Assembly (NCBI GenBank): GCA_026874595.1 | Contig: CM049319.1 | Coordinates: forward strand, 14,785,601-14,849,600 | Length of the DNA stretch: 64,000 nucleotides | Source: Sipunculus nudus | Lineage: Eukaryota > Annelida > Sipuncula > Golfingiida > Sipunculidae | Reading direction: 5' to 3' | Shown: positions 11,047 through 25,000 of the stretch, piece by piece | Numbering within the stretch: position 1 is the stretch's first letter | Layout: the number at the start of each line of letters is the position of its first letter | The notes under the pieces: generated by a model | What the model saw: only the letters and a program-made list of their open reading frames with translations | What the model was told of the DNA's origin: nothing | Databases searched by the model: none | Program-made: the position numbers and the translations under genes

Positions 11047-12981
11047 CTGAGAAAAGAAAAACTTTTTAATATTTTAAGTAAAAATCACCATAAAAAATAA
11101 ATTTCAATTTTTTTTTTTTATTTTCCTTCCCTTATTATCCATAAAAATACATAAAATATTTAAATATGTAACACCATATGCTGAAGTGATAGGGCTCTAA
11201 CAAGACACTGTGCACCCAAACGTCCAATACAAAATGAACTGGACCTATGCAATCTCTAATTAGGATCAACAGAAGACTTGTTCTGCCACCCTGAGGTTGT
11301 GATGACAGTCATCCTGAAAACTGCACTGTGATGGCAGGCCATACTTTTAAATGAATACTATTGTATAAAGTTTTCCATACTGCTAGTTCTACAGTAACCT
11401 GTTAACCCTCTAATCCTTAGAGAGGAAATACTGCAGTTATTATGAGAAGGTCACTCTACTGAAAGTGAAGTGTGAAATGTAAATGACTGACCTGTAGCAC
11501 TCCTGCTTGTTTCAGGTAGGCCACAAAATTAGGGTCATCTTTTGTAATGATGGGGAAATATTCATTTTGTTTTTCTCTCACCCACCAATCAGTTGCCGAG
11601 TACCTACAAATTAAAAAACAAGGGACCCATGGGTCACGGCGCACAGCTGATCATGATTGGACTATAAATGTATCACCATTGTGATACTATATTGAGTAGA
11701 TAAAGCTTAGAATATCATGGTCATGTTGGGCTTTTATAAAGGAATATAATGTAATATGTGAGTAAATGATATATGAAATAACCCGACTGATGGATTAATA
11801 TGGAGTAAAATATAGTGGTTTATTTTTTATTTATTTGGGAGGGGTCGAAAAAAGCAATTTATTTGAGCAAATATGAATGCAATGACAGTATGCTAAGCAG
11901 TGGTATAATGATGATAAAGCTATTTGTTGAAGGATCTATAGTGTATGGAAAACTGCAAGAGTTCAATTTGACAGATACAAGGTTATGATTAACTATGCTG
12001 ATGCGGGGATTTATGAATTTGTGACTGTATGACATAATATCTTGACAAGATCGGTCTTGACAAGGTACATTATTTTGATGCCCCTCACGTCTACATATTA
12101 CACAATATTGACATAATTTCTGGCATGTACATAGGTACCTATGGACAAATGGTCAACAGTACTGAACCACCTGGAAGGTTAAAATCTTAAAAATATGATG
12201 AAATGTAGATAATGTTTGAGAGGAAGAGGTAATCAGGGGCATGGTTGGTTTATATGATTGAAGAAAATGTTGCAAATAATATTTGAGACCTGACCATGCC
12301 TTTCCATTGGTTACCTTTTTGATAAGCTGTTGACAGTTCAACAGTTAACACATTTGTCTGATGAGATCTAATTTATTTGGTCAACCTTTTTTATCAATTT
12401 TATGATATGTATACAGTTGCCATAACGTCCCCATTCCACAGGTGCAATGACTTGATGGGGGGGGGGGGGGTGTTGTGTTATGATCAGAGTTATAACGCAT
12501 CTGTCTCTCTGTAGATATTTTCTTTAATTATTAAATTTTATGCTATAGCCATAGAACTATTGTTCACAGTGCCAAGGAGCAAAGCCTCAGTGGGATGAAG
12601 AAGGGGATGGTGAGAGTTACAACACCCTTGCATATACATACAGGATATGAAATTTAATTCAACAGTGCTTATAAAAAAAAAAGTTTATTCATGAACATTA
12701 AATATTTAAAACAGACAGAAAGATGGAGAAACAAAGCAAATAATTTTTTTCCCCATTCTACTGAGCCAAGAAAAAATTAACAATATTTGCATTTATTTCT
12801 TTTTTTCATTACATAATTTTAATCCAAGTTTCCAAATGTTACTATTAATTTACAGTAACATACATGTGATTTTGAATATTTCAGTTAATTCACATTTCTA
12901 AATTGCATCAACATTTATAGCTAATGTATCTAGTTTATAGTACCTGTCAACAGAATGGGATGGAGGGAGGAAGGGAGGCAA

Positions 12982-13036
<55 letters not shown>

Positions 13037-16000
13037 AAGATGGAGAAAGAAAGAGAAAAAGCAGAGGAGAGAGAGAGAAAGAGAGGCTCTCTGGTTATTA
13101 CTGTCTGACCCAGCCTGACCCAGACACTTACAGTGGCAGTAGGTCAGACCTGAAGGTGTTATGTAACTGCCCAGTACACTGCATTTATACTGATCTGATG
13201 TAAACAATGAAGACATGGTACCTGGAAACCTGAATGAAATCTACAGTTTTTGATCAATTGGTTTCAAATTTCAGATTTTAACAGATGAAATGTTAATGTG
13301 TACATGCTGTGAAAATTAAATCCACAGCACTAACAGGAAAAATTTGAATATTTATATTTTTTTAAATGGTATCAGGAAAAAAAGAAAAGTATTCTCTGCT
13401 ATAAAACTAATACATGTGTTAAAATTAATCCAAGGATCAAAACACCCAATATATTATACCAGGAGCAAACTGGAGTTGGGAATGTTTAATTTTATGAACT
13501 GAAATAAAGGACCAGCAATATTACGCTCCCGAGGCAGCGGAAATCTTGCTCTTCTAAAGAAGCAACTGATTTTCACGCTGCCAGCTTTGACCGTTTATGA
13601 TATATTTAGTCACCAGATGGCGGTTCGTTGTCCGCTGAAAAATACGTGCGTATGATGTGACAACCAGCCAACCAGATGCAAATAAACAAACACTCGACAT
13701 GCATCCTGGCTCCACTCATAGCTGCGCTTCAAGCGCCGCTTGATAAGTTTACGGTCGAATTTTAATTGCTCCCTCTGCATTATGGCATCATCGACCGATT
13801 CGATTATGACATTATGACTGTGTTAGCGTAGCCATGTATCTGTTGTCTGCAGAACTGAAACCAGCCAGCGAGGTGTTCAAGTAGCCTTTGTTGTCACGTT
13901 TCGTTTGAATTACAGCTCACCGGCCGGGCATCCTATGTGCCCAAGGCCCTAAGCAAACCACGTCAGGGGCAATTCTCTCTGAGCCTGTGGCCTGTTACCG
14001 GGGCGATGAGCTGTCAATCAAAACGAAATGATTATGATTGGCCCCGTGTATTCCTCACTTGGCAGTGTCTTCCAGGACAAAGTCTCACCTGATTGGACAA
14101 AAATACAGTGCTTCCCTCTGGTGTAGCAATTCAGGATACCAGGTCATAACAAACAGCGCTTGGGATATAGGTACTAGGCCTATAGTTAAAGTGCTGTGTA
14201 AAGAGCGTACAGCAATATAAATTTTGATTATTTAGCCAGTATCATGTAACAACTGATACAACCATAAGTTATAAGTCAAGCAAATTAAAATCTTTAATGA
14301 GCACTTGTCTGAGTAATATTTTAAATTTTTGACATATTAATTTATTATTTTAATTTTGTAATAAATATAAACCAACAAGTTAAACACCTGGGACAGACCT
14401 GGAAATTTAGATTAATTTAATATAATCAACTGCATCCTTGTCTATCATTATCTGGCTTCATATAATCCCTAATAGTAAACAACAATTTATTTTAATTATT
14501 TTTTTTTTTCATTTTTATGGTTGAAAAATACCCAATGGTGACTGCATGGTATCATTTGAAATACAATTTTGGCCATCCATGGAAGATCCATAAATGATCA
14601 GTAATTGCAAGGTAATCCCCTGTAACTCATTAACTATAAATTCCTTTTCCATTTATTTTTTTTAAGTTCTTATCATAAACCAAGAATTAAAAAAAAAAGT
14701 TTACTGTTATGTTTATGGCCTAAACAAATACTAGTGGAGGGGGTTGGACAGTTAGACCCAGTTGAAGCCACCCAAGAACTGGCTGGCTGCAGAGTGCCTC
14801 GCTTCAAGCATGCATAATTGGCCTGAAAGGTCAATGTGGGGACATAAAAGAGGGGCTTCAGTACAGCCAAGGTGTGATATGGTCTCATAAAAACTTTCAT
14901 AAAGGCTAGTTTTTGACCAATTCCTTTTATAACTTCAGAATTTAGAAGCTAAAATCCTTATGTGTGCAAGATATGAAAATTAAATCAACAGTGCTTACAT
15001 GGAAAAAACATGCCATGGCCAAAGTTGGGCAAAATTTAAGGTACTGATTTTATATTTATGCTAATAACTTATAAAATTTGAAAAATTCAGAACTAATTTT
15101 GGGAATACAATTGAATCTTGATTAAATAATGTTATATCCCTGGCAAAAAATCTCTACCTTCAGCAATTTTCATGTTAAGAGAGTAAATATATTTCTTGAT
15201 TTTTTACAAAGTGCATTATGTTTGGGCCTAGAACTTAAAACAATTACACAATACTGACATCATTTCTGGCATATGCATAGCGAATGTATAGAAAAATATG
15301 TATATTATATATGATCAAAGTCAGTTCGTGGTTTTGATATTAGGCAATCTGAAAGTGTAATAATGGGTTTTTAATGGAAAAATGAAGTTTTTTCTTAATA
15401 TCTCGAAGGAATGCAGTCCTAGTGACCAAACTTTTAGTATGGTAGAGGATTTTGGGGACATCTAACTGTATGCAAAATTTAAGGAACTTAGAGCTGAAGC
15501 TGGGGAGCTGAGATCTAGTAAACTGCATAACACTAGCTTGATGTAAACAATATGTGACATGGTGCTTGAAAACTTGAATAAAATCTACAGTTTTTGATCA
15601 ACTGGTTTCAAATTTTTTGTTTTAACAGTTGAAATGGTAACAAAAACATGCTTTGAAAATTAAATCCACAGCAGTTACAGGAAAAAACGTGCCATGGTCA
15701 AACTTGGGCAAAATTTAAGGTACCAATTTTTTATTTTTGCCATTATTTAAAAAAATTTAACAGCTTTTGATCTAATTTTTGGTATACAATTAAATTTTGA
15801 TTATTTAAAGTAGTATTACTGAAAAAAAGTTCCTACCTTTAACACTTTTGGTCTTAAGTGACCAAATATATTCCTGATTTTTTTACAAAGTCCATTATGT
15901 TTGGACCCATAACTTTTTTAAATTAAATAATACTGACTTAATTGCTGGCATGTACATAGGAACTATATAGAGGAATATTTATGGTAAATATGAAGAAAAC

Positions 16001-19000
16001 CAGATGAGTGGTTTTGATATTAGGCAGTCCTGAAGTGTAAAAAAAGATTTTTAATAAAAAATTGAGGTTTTTCCTTAATATCTCGAAGGAACGAAGTCCT
16101 ATTGATCCAATTTTCGGCATGGTAGGAGATTTTGGGGACATCTAACTGTATGCTGAATTTCAGATTCGTAGGTCCAACGGTGTCGAAACGTGCCAGTCTT
16201 ACGGACGGACATCCGGACAGACGACGGACAATGGACCACGACTATAGATCAGATGACTTATAGTCAGCTGAGCTAAAAAATGTTTGTTTTTCAGCCTGTA
16301 TAATAACATGCATTGCTACATAGTATTAATATCATGGAGGAATTTTGAAAGGTTCCTGTAACCAATCAAATTATAATTCCCATAAATTATAGCCATGAGG
16401 AAAATTTTGCACAATGATATGTAAAAGCAAAGTATCATCACTCATCAATTAATTGTACCATGTAAAGTTTTATTATAAAATTAATCTTAACCAAGTACTG
16501 GAATATGCATATTATCACTTGCAAATGATCTACCTGGTAGTCATTATTTTTTACAGAAAACATCAATTTCATAGTGCTCATCCTTCAAAATGCAATTTAT
16601 AACTAAGTGCATTTTTTTATCTTTTCATCACAGAAGATTGGTATCTCAGGTGTCCAACCTGCAGGTTCTAAACTCTGTGAAGACGTTTAGAAGACAACAC
16701 CTAGCCCCATCAGATTAAACAATTAAAAGCAGTCAAGAAATAAAGGAGAAGCATTTTTTTTGTAATTTGAAAAAGTTAATATAATTTTGTATAATTACTG
16801 AAATTCAAAATAAAAAGCCCTCTCCCTGCCCTATCAAATAAAATCAAAGTCAATCAGTAAATAAAGGAGAGGCAGCATTTGTGGACACCTCATCCAAACT
16901 GCTTAAACTCACTGGGCCTGCGCCCAGATGAGCTAAAAATTACATTTAACATTTCTACTTTTCTTTCATAGTGATGGTGACATGGAAAAAAACTTAATAT
17001 TAACACAAATTATTGTTTAATCACTGTTTTTCTTTCATGGTATCCGTCAATAACTATCATTACAAATCACATTCACTCACCATTTGTGCTTCTCATTCAT
17101 GCTTGTGTAGTGGTAATGGTACAGCGTAGCTCGCAGGTATTCTGGGGGTTTATTTGGAAATGGGTTTTCTCCCATAAGTTCCATAACTGAATAAAAAGAG
17201 ATAGGACATATAAGCATACAAACAGAACTTTAAAGCCAGTCAATCAACTATCTTTCTATAGAAATAATGTAATTTCTGGCTTAATGTGCATACATATAAC
17301 TGAAATCTAGGTAATTCCTGAAAAGAAAGGTTCTTATGACACCTCTGTGAAGGATGTATTAGCTTAGTTATCTAAAAGCTGTTAGTAAACACAGCAATTT
17401 TGACAAACACTTAAACCATGTAACATAAGGTGGTTAGCTGTATATGTGCTAAAGTTGAAAGTTCACCAGTTGCAAAATGCCCTTTGCAAAACTCATCTGA
17501 CATGCCACCTGATGTCTTTGTTGAAAATGTCTGGAATATGCCAGAACCCCACATTATTAAAACCTGTACATAATCAAAATTAACAGCATGTGTGCAATGG
17601 ATTCTGCATTTTTGGGCCTCTTTTTAAAAATAGTTCAATGGGACTATCTTTAGCTACTAGACATCAGATATTATAATGGGCCCCTTTTAGGGCTGAAAGG
17701 AGTACTCGAGTACTCGAGTCCGGGTAATACTTACCGAGTACTTGAGTCAAAAATTTGGACTTGAGTACTCGTGTATATACATGCATATCTTAATATTACT
17801 GCAATTTTACAGGCAGTCTGTATAGTCCTATTATTTATTATCATAGCCTGGCATAGGGCTCTAAACATATGCAAGTCAAATAAACTTGAGATCTTGTTAT
17901 GACATATATCTATTCCTTTGTTAGGATAAAGTTAATCCGTCACGTAGTCAAATTTATGCATATTTTGCATCAGGAACAGATGTCCGTTTTATCTTTACAG
18001 CGTTGCCATGGGAACGAGTAATCGAGTCAGAGTCGGGTAATGCCTATCGGGTACTCGAGTCCAAAATTTTGTACCCGTTTCAGCCCTAGCCCCTTTAAAA
18101 AGAACAGTCCACTGACCCACCAATCACAAAGTTTTGTAGGTATGCTCCATGGCTTTAATGGGCGCACACTTGTTGGGTCCCGAAGAATATCTCAATTTTG
18201 ACAGGTATTACCACACCCTTATTGCAGTGTTCTCATTGCATTCCTTCTGCAAGTCAATTTCATGCAAACCACTGCAAGCATTGGATGCCTTGCGGAGCAT
18301 GAACGGGCAATATCTGGTTGAGAACATTGCTTACACCTGGCATGCCAAGCTTTCCTACGTCAAAATATTTTTTATTTGTGCTTGGCCTAGCACTGCTATA
18401 CATGGCTCTCCTGGTTGTGGTCTATGGCAAAGGATCCTCATGCAAGCAGTGGATGAAATTAAATGGCTGAGTAGAATATATGCAATGAAAGTACTGTGTA
18501 AGGAGTAGAAGGTATTACATAGGAGCCGTTTTCTTTTCTTTATGCAAATAAAAGAAAACGGCTCCTATGTTGGAGGCATTTTTCTCAAACTTCCTGAATT
18601 TTTCCTGTTGGAAAAAAGGTAGATTCTTTTTTCAGTTTCCATTTACTTTTATACTGGCTGGGAACCCTTTTTTAAAGAGTTATGAGATATAAGCCAGTAT
18701 CTCTAAAGCAATCTGGCTGAGCAGTAAGACACAAAAAACCATTTGACCCATCAGATGCACAATTGGTGACACACAAGGTTGACAACTTATGAGAAAGTTA
18801 TTTTTTTTTCTACAGAAAACACAAATTATAAACCATCATTAGATCATTATAAAAATGTTCAATTTACAAGGCATGGAATACATTTTTCACTCTGACCAGC
18901 ACAGAATATTAATTTTCAGTTGGCTGAAAAAAATATATATGATGAAATCAAGCTACCCAAGAGCATGACAGTAACAATATATAATGAATAACTAAGTTTA

Positions 19001-22000
19001 AGTACCCTACCTTCTTTTTGGCCCTCAAATATCCTATGAATCGTGTATAAAAACCAAGGATTGTGCTGGTAGCTCCCCAGGGCAGCAAACCACATCTGCC
19101 AGTCCAGGCGGGGCTGGTGAGGGGCTGTGAAAAAAACCAGTAGAAATGTGACAGGCTGTTATACAAAACTGATAACCACAAAATTTAAAAGAGCTGGTTT
19201 CTGAGTTGGATATGGCAGCTTCTCATGAGATGGCATTTATGTTGTGCATGATGTGTAAAGGTTCTTAATTGTAAATCAACAAAAAGGAAAAACCTTTTGG
19301 TAGAACCCACTGTGACTGTATAGCTCTTTAAACATCATGCTAAACTGAGGGACTGGAAATACACACACATATGTTTCAGATTAATGATAACAACAATTCC
19401 AAAATTGGACAGGTTTTTTTTGGCATTTGGCAATTTAAATTGCAGTGTTATTTATTTACCCTACACCCTAAGTAACATAACTGTAAACTAGTAATCTCAT
19501 TTCTGTGCAGTGTGGTATCAATGCTTCACTCTGATTCATACAACAGCTAAATACACTCAAAAAATCCTCTAGCCTAAGTCGGGTTCAGCAGCTGCTGAAG
19601 AACTTCAGGCAATGTTTCTTACTTTTCATGTTCTGTGGCGAATCCTGGGGGGGGGGGGTTTCAGAGGGTCTGGATCCCCTCCCCTTTTTTGAGCCATAAC
19701 AGCCTTTTTGAGGGTTTTAAACCAAATTTTGCAATTTGAACCCAATTCTTTTTCCAGACCAGAGGACCTTAAATTTTTTGCGTGTTCTTTAAGTCTTTCT
19801 GGATGGACCATCCCTTTTTAAAAAATCCTGGATCTGCCCCTGATGATCATGGATAAAGTATTTCAGGATTCTTGGGGTGAGCACCTTACCTACTACAGGT
19901 GGCATGGCAGACAGGTTGCCTGGCTTGTACAAGAAGTTATATTCCTTCCATCCTGAATCAATACTGTTACTGCCCTCGATGATGACCTCTGGGCGACCTC
20001 CGACCCCAGTCATCCTAAAAATGTGTAAGAGAACAAGAGTATATATATCAAATACCTTAAAAAGTTACCAATGCACACGTTTTGAGCAACCAAGTGGCAG
20101 CACCTTAAAGAAAGAGCCGTAATATAGTGGCATCATATTTGAATAATTACAGTTGTCCCCAGTTGTAAAACATCACATTACAATCACTGCAGCAAATATT
20201 AATGATAATAATTATATGGAAGATAGAAAAAAAAAACTTCACTTGGTAGGAGCTCTAGATGGAAGCAATGATTCTTGAAATAAACATTAAATATACCTTA
20301 AATATATTTAAACACAAAATTATCAAGCATATAAGAAAATGAGGTACATATTGATAAAAGACTTAGCGCTCAAAAATTCATAATTAATGTTTTATTTTCG
20401 CTTTAAAACATACAGAATGTGAGATTTGAATAGTATGAAGTTGTCTGCTATTATATATTGCTTTCTTCTGTAGTAAACTGCCTTAAAAAGATTGTGAACA
20501 GAAGGAGCACCACAGTATCTAGGACAAAGGTATTTAATTTCTTTCCTGTTGTTCAAATAATAGCACAGACCTGAATAAATGTGAATGAAGCTATAAAATA
20601 TACATAGATTTTATTACACACCACTAACAACTTTGACAACAGACCAATGTACCTATAAAACAGCAATGAATTAGAAAAGCAAACCAACCAAAGCAAAAAG
20701 GACTGATTTGAAAAGCTAAATTCTTATCACACTTTCTGGGATAATCCATTTCATGATTCTACCAATTTCATCCACAGATGTCACCACCTGTAGTTATATA
20801 TTATCATTTGGATCTTTTGATATTCAAGTCTCATTGATAAAGACTTTTTCCCCTATAAAATTGCATCACTTATTTTTTGAGACACAATATATGTAAACTA
20901 AAGCTGCAATGTTGCATTACCTAATGATTACAAAGCTAAATGATATAAATAAGGTAAATTATAGTTTAGTTTCCAGGCTTATGTTGTCTTTTTTTACTGA
21001 AAGTTAACCTGACTTGTTCTCACAAAATCTATATCCAAACCATAAACAAAATTCATTGTCCGAAAAAAAGTAATGCATATTTGCTTTATGAAAAATTGCT
21101 GTCTGCTATGAAGAGTCACTTGGACTAGTTTAATCCTAAAAAAAGTCAGAAAAAAGATAATATGTGACTCACACACACATTCGGTTAGTATAAAAAGTCA
21201 ATCGTTAATGCACAACACTGTCCAAATCCAGCTAAAAAGTGCTATTATCTTAACTTTCTTCATTAGGAATAAGGAACAATATCCTTACGATCGGAAGAGT
21301 CCATAGGCACTTGTGAGTTCATAGTTTCTCACTGCTTCATTCCAGTTAAACACTATTGGCCACAGTTTCTGCTGAGTGGGACGCCATATGTCCGTGTAAG
21401 GTACCTGAACAAATCAACCTCTGGATGTACTATGAACTTGATACTTCAGCATGACTGACTAAATGACTACAGTAGCATTTATATGCCCATACACAGTTAT
21501 CACGAGACATTCTTCCAGAACTCTTCTTAATACCACTACTTTCTATAGCAATGTTTACTGGGTATGGCCATGAGGGAAGTTAGCAACAAAACCAAGAGTG
21601 TTCTGATCAAATAGGGACTGATTTCCTCACTATGACAGGTCCGACTATGTATGGAACCAGCAATCCTGGATTGATCAGAACATACTTAATCCTTAGGATA
21701 CATCCCTGGTGGTGATACCCAGCAAATAGTGCTGTAGAAAGCAGTGGTTCAGTGTAAGAAAGTCTAGAATAAATGTAGCATGACCACAGTAAGAGAAATT
21801 TAATTTGCACATAAAAAGGTAAAAGGAAGTACTGAGCAGAGTGAAGGATCTTTAGGGATCTTTTTCTCATATAATGCTATAAATAGTGTCCCATAAAGTT
21901 GTTACCCCTAGCCAGCAAACTCAGGTTAAGACATGTGGAAACAGAATGGTTCCTTTAAAGTTGCCCATTTACCAACATTTTGAAAAAGAATTTGTGTGAT

Positions 22001-25000
22001 TTCTGGCTTCCTCTGTGTATATATTAATGATTTAAGGGGAATTTTGGTTGTGAAAAGTTCTTATAAGGCCTTCGTGAAGGATGTATGAACTTGTTTATCA
22101 ACATGTTTGTAAACACAGCAATGTTGACAAACAGGAAAGACATATCACCTAAGGTGGTAGGTTGCATATAAAATACCGGGGCAGAAAGGTCACTTGTTGC
22201 AAAACACCATTTGCTGCCAGATGACCTTGTTGTCCCCCATTTCCTTGGAAGGAACTGGGGATACTGATTTGGGTTTTTCCCTCTGTCTGTCTGTCCATCC
22301 TTCAGGTTTTTGTTTCCGTGTGATAACTTTCCTAAATTTTATCAGGTACATTCATGCTTACCTTGGTTGGGATTGGTTTTGGTTTGTTTATCTCACAAGA
22401 TAATAATACAATATAATATTGCATGATGAATTACCACATTTAATTTCACAAATCACCAACAGGTGTCACTATAAGTGGACATAAAATACTTGATTTTTTT
22501 GCAGTAACTGCCAGGTGTTGCCATGTTTTGAGCCTGGTTAAAACTATTTCTACTTTGCCTGCACAGACTTTAAAATCATCCTGGACTTGGAGGTAAAAGC
22601 AGAGGACATAAATTTCTTGAATTTGCTTGTTGATTTTGTTTTGATTATTTTGGCAGGCCCCCCACATATTATTAACAAATTGATATAAACAAAACAAGCA
22701 GCCTGTGTGTGGTGATATCCACATTTTCTGGCCTATTTTTATAAAAGCTCCAAGGGAATACCTTCAGTTTATAAAGGTCAGATAGGTGGTTGGCCCCTTC
22801 AAGGCTTGCTTGATACATTGGGTATTATTTGCAGTTTCCGTCACAACTCACATCTTCAATAAAAAGGAAACACAGGCTCAACAGTAGCTCGATTAGAGCC
22901 CTCAGCTAACTCCAAAACTGATTGTAATACTGAAGGAACTGGTCCAGGAGTTTGGCAAGGAAGGAGGTTTACTTTTTACACAGAAGGATTAAAACTGTAA
23001 AAAAAGTACACAAATCAATGAACATGGGAGGAAGGTTTAGCCTTAAAAACTGAGGGAACTTCTTTATGTGTACTCAGCTTGGTATACTGTGTATGTCTGC
23101 AGAATTCCATTTCAATGTTGGACTATATGATAGGCTGTTAGCACACAACTTTCCTGATGTTAACCAGGCTTGGCTATGAGCCCTGTGCTTGACCCCTAGA
23201 CCACATAGGTCAGAAAAACAGGATGTTGCTCCATGTAGGAGGGTGGGGGTGAGGCTTGGCTTAAATCTCCTTATTAAAATTCCCCGCTTAATATTGGCCC
23301 TTGAACTGAGAAAAAACCAGTACATCCAAAGAACTGCTGCAGTCAGTAGCCTTCATCTAAGGCTCAGCAACAGATATACTGACCACAAGAATAGGTGACG
23401 AATATTCCAATCTGAAATCTTGGTATACCTGCTGATAAAATGTCTTTTACAAATATCAAAATAACCCCTGATAACTGAATGACAATCATCAGATGATTCT
23501 TGCTCTATGTAAATTAAATAAAAAATCTTGGATCCGGTGTTTCCTGTTGGCTTATTCTCAACCTTGCAAACTATTCTCTATCTGTAGACCATGCACTGAT
23601 AGTAAACTGTAACTGTCAACAAACCACACAACTTGATAAAAGCATGCTTGTTTGTTAGTAAAGGTCCTGTAGATTAACAATCCAAGTCTTTCAAATGGCA
23701 ATTTTTTATTCAACAGCTGTTAGGACTATAAAACTTGTGGCTGTATAATCTACATCAATGAAACATTAATATTTTAGGGCTTCATTTTGAACAATCTCAC
23801 CTATTTTGTCACACAGATTTGTTCATGTTTGAAAGAAGGCAGTGATTTCATGTATTGTTTGAAGAATATTCTGCAGAAGTTGATTCAAGGATTATAATGT
23901 ATTTATGTATTTTTCAATCTCAACAATTCATCCTAATTAAATAAAAAACAGCATCCAAAACAAAAAGGCCAAATAAAGCATACAAGCAAATCCAACTCTC
24001 CATGAAGCTATAATATGAAGATGTTTCATTAAGAGCTGGCTCATTACCTCCTAAACAAGCCGTATGAACTTGAGAGTTTGTATGGCCTAGCTAGAAGATA
24101 TATTTCCTTCACTCTGCTTGGTAAATCCTTCTGAGCTGATTCCATTATTTTCACATGGGGCACCTGCATGTATATAATCTGTAGTTCTATATTTAGCACA
24201 GGTTATTTCTATATTTAGCACAGCTTAATTCTATATTGAACAGTACATGTAATTTCATAACAAAGAGTATGATGATCAGATTTTAAATAAAATAATTTCC
24301 ACATCATTGAACCTATGATTTCTATATATAACATTCACTAAAGAATACTTTAAAAAGAAAATTTCAATATACATTAAAACCAGTTTAAGTTGAAGTCAAA
24401 AGCACAAACAGAGAAACTTAATGATTGTCAACACAGATTATTAGCCTTGGCAATAATTTAACTTATTTTTGCATGAATCTATTGCTTATAAGATTGATAT
24501 AAAATTATATTCAACTAAGGCAAGATCTACACACAGTTTTGACATACATATTTTAGTTGATAATAAAAAAGTTATGTGCAAAATAATTATTGCTTAAGCT
24601 GTCAAAACAAGCTTTGAAAGTTCATGTCTGTCTTACCAGGCTGACTGTGAACATCCCAATAGCAGCAATACCGAACACCACCGTGCCAATCAAGCTGGCT
24701 AACTTGCCGAAAAATCCTCTTTCACGAAACATAGATCTGTCAAGAGAAGGTATTAACTGCTTTAGTTATTTTTGTAATCTATTCAGCATACAAACTGTAC
24801 AGAATTTGTTACCTTGTGACTGATGGTTAAACAAGACAGCCAATCAAAGGTGACAAAAAATTCTATGCAGGATTGCTTTTAATTAATGCAGATCACTTTG
24901 AAATGAGGTCTCCAGTCTTGTGTCTTTTCTTATTCACAAGTAACTGGAAAATTTTATTTACAGGTTAACACCCCATAAAGGGTAAGGAAATATATATTTC

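Larger units (their letters stand above)
11604..17080 (-). other. LMF2 intron w13/w14: microsatellites, CpG-rich patch, repeat dimer
   Basis: A 5.5-kb intron with poly-G at 12457-12470, (GA)n at 12987-13032, a CpG-rich patch at 13520-14110, and a family D repeat from about 14950 to 16290 with fragments near 12060-12160 and 13190-13330. No LMF2 exon was found in it. Confidence 0.7.

Noticed and set aside
12924-13216. Open frames on both strands across the GA run
   Set aside because: Low-complexity Arg/Glu and Ser/Leu strings produced by the microsatellite.
18149-18508. 119-codon open frame on the plus strand
   Set aside because: Composition looks non-coding, no family is recognised, and no flanking splice sites or promoter fit.
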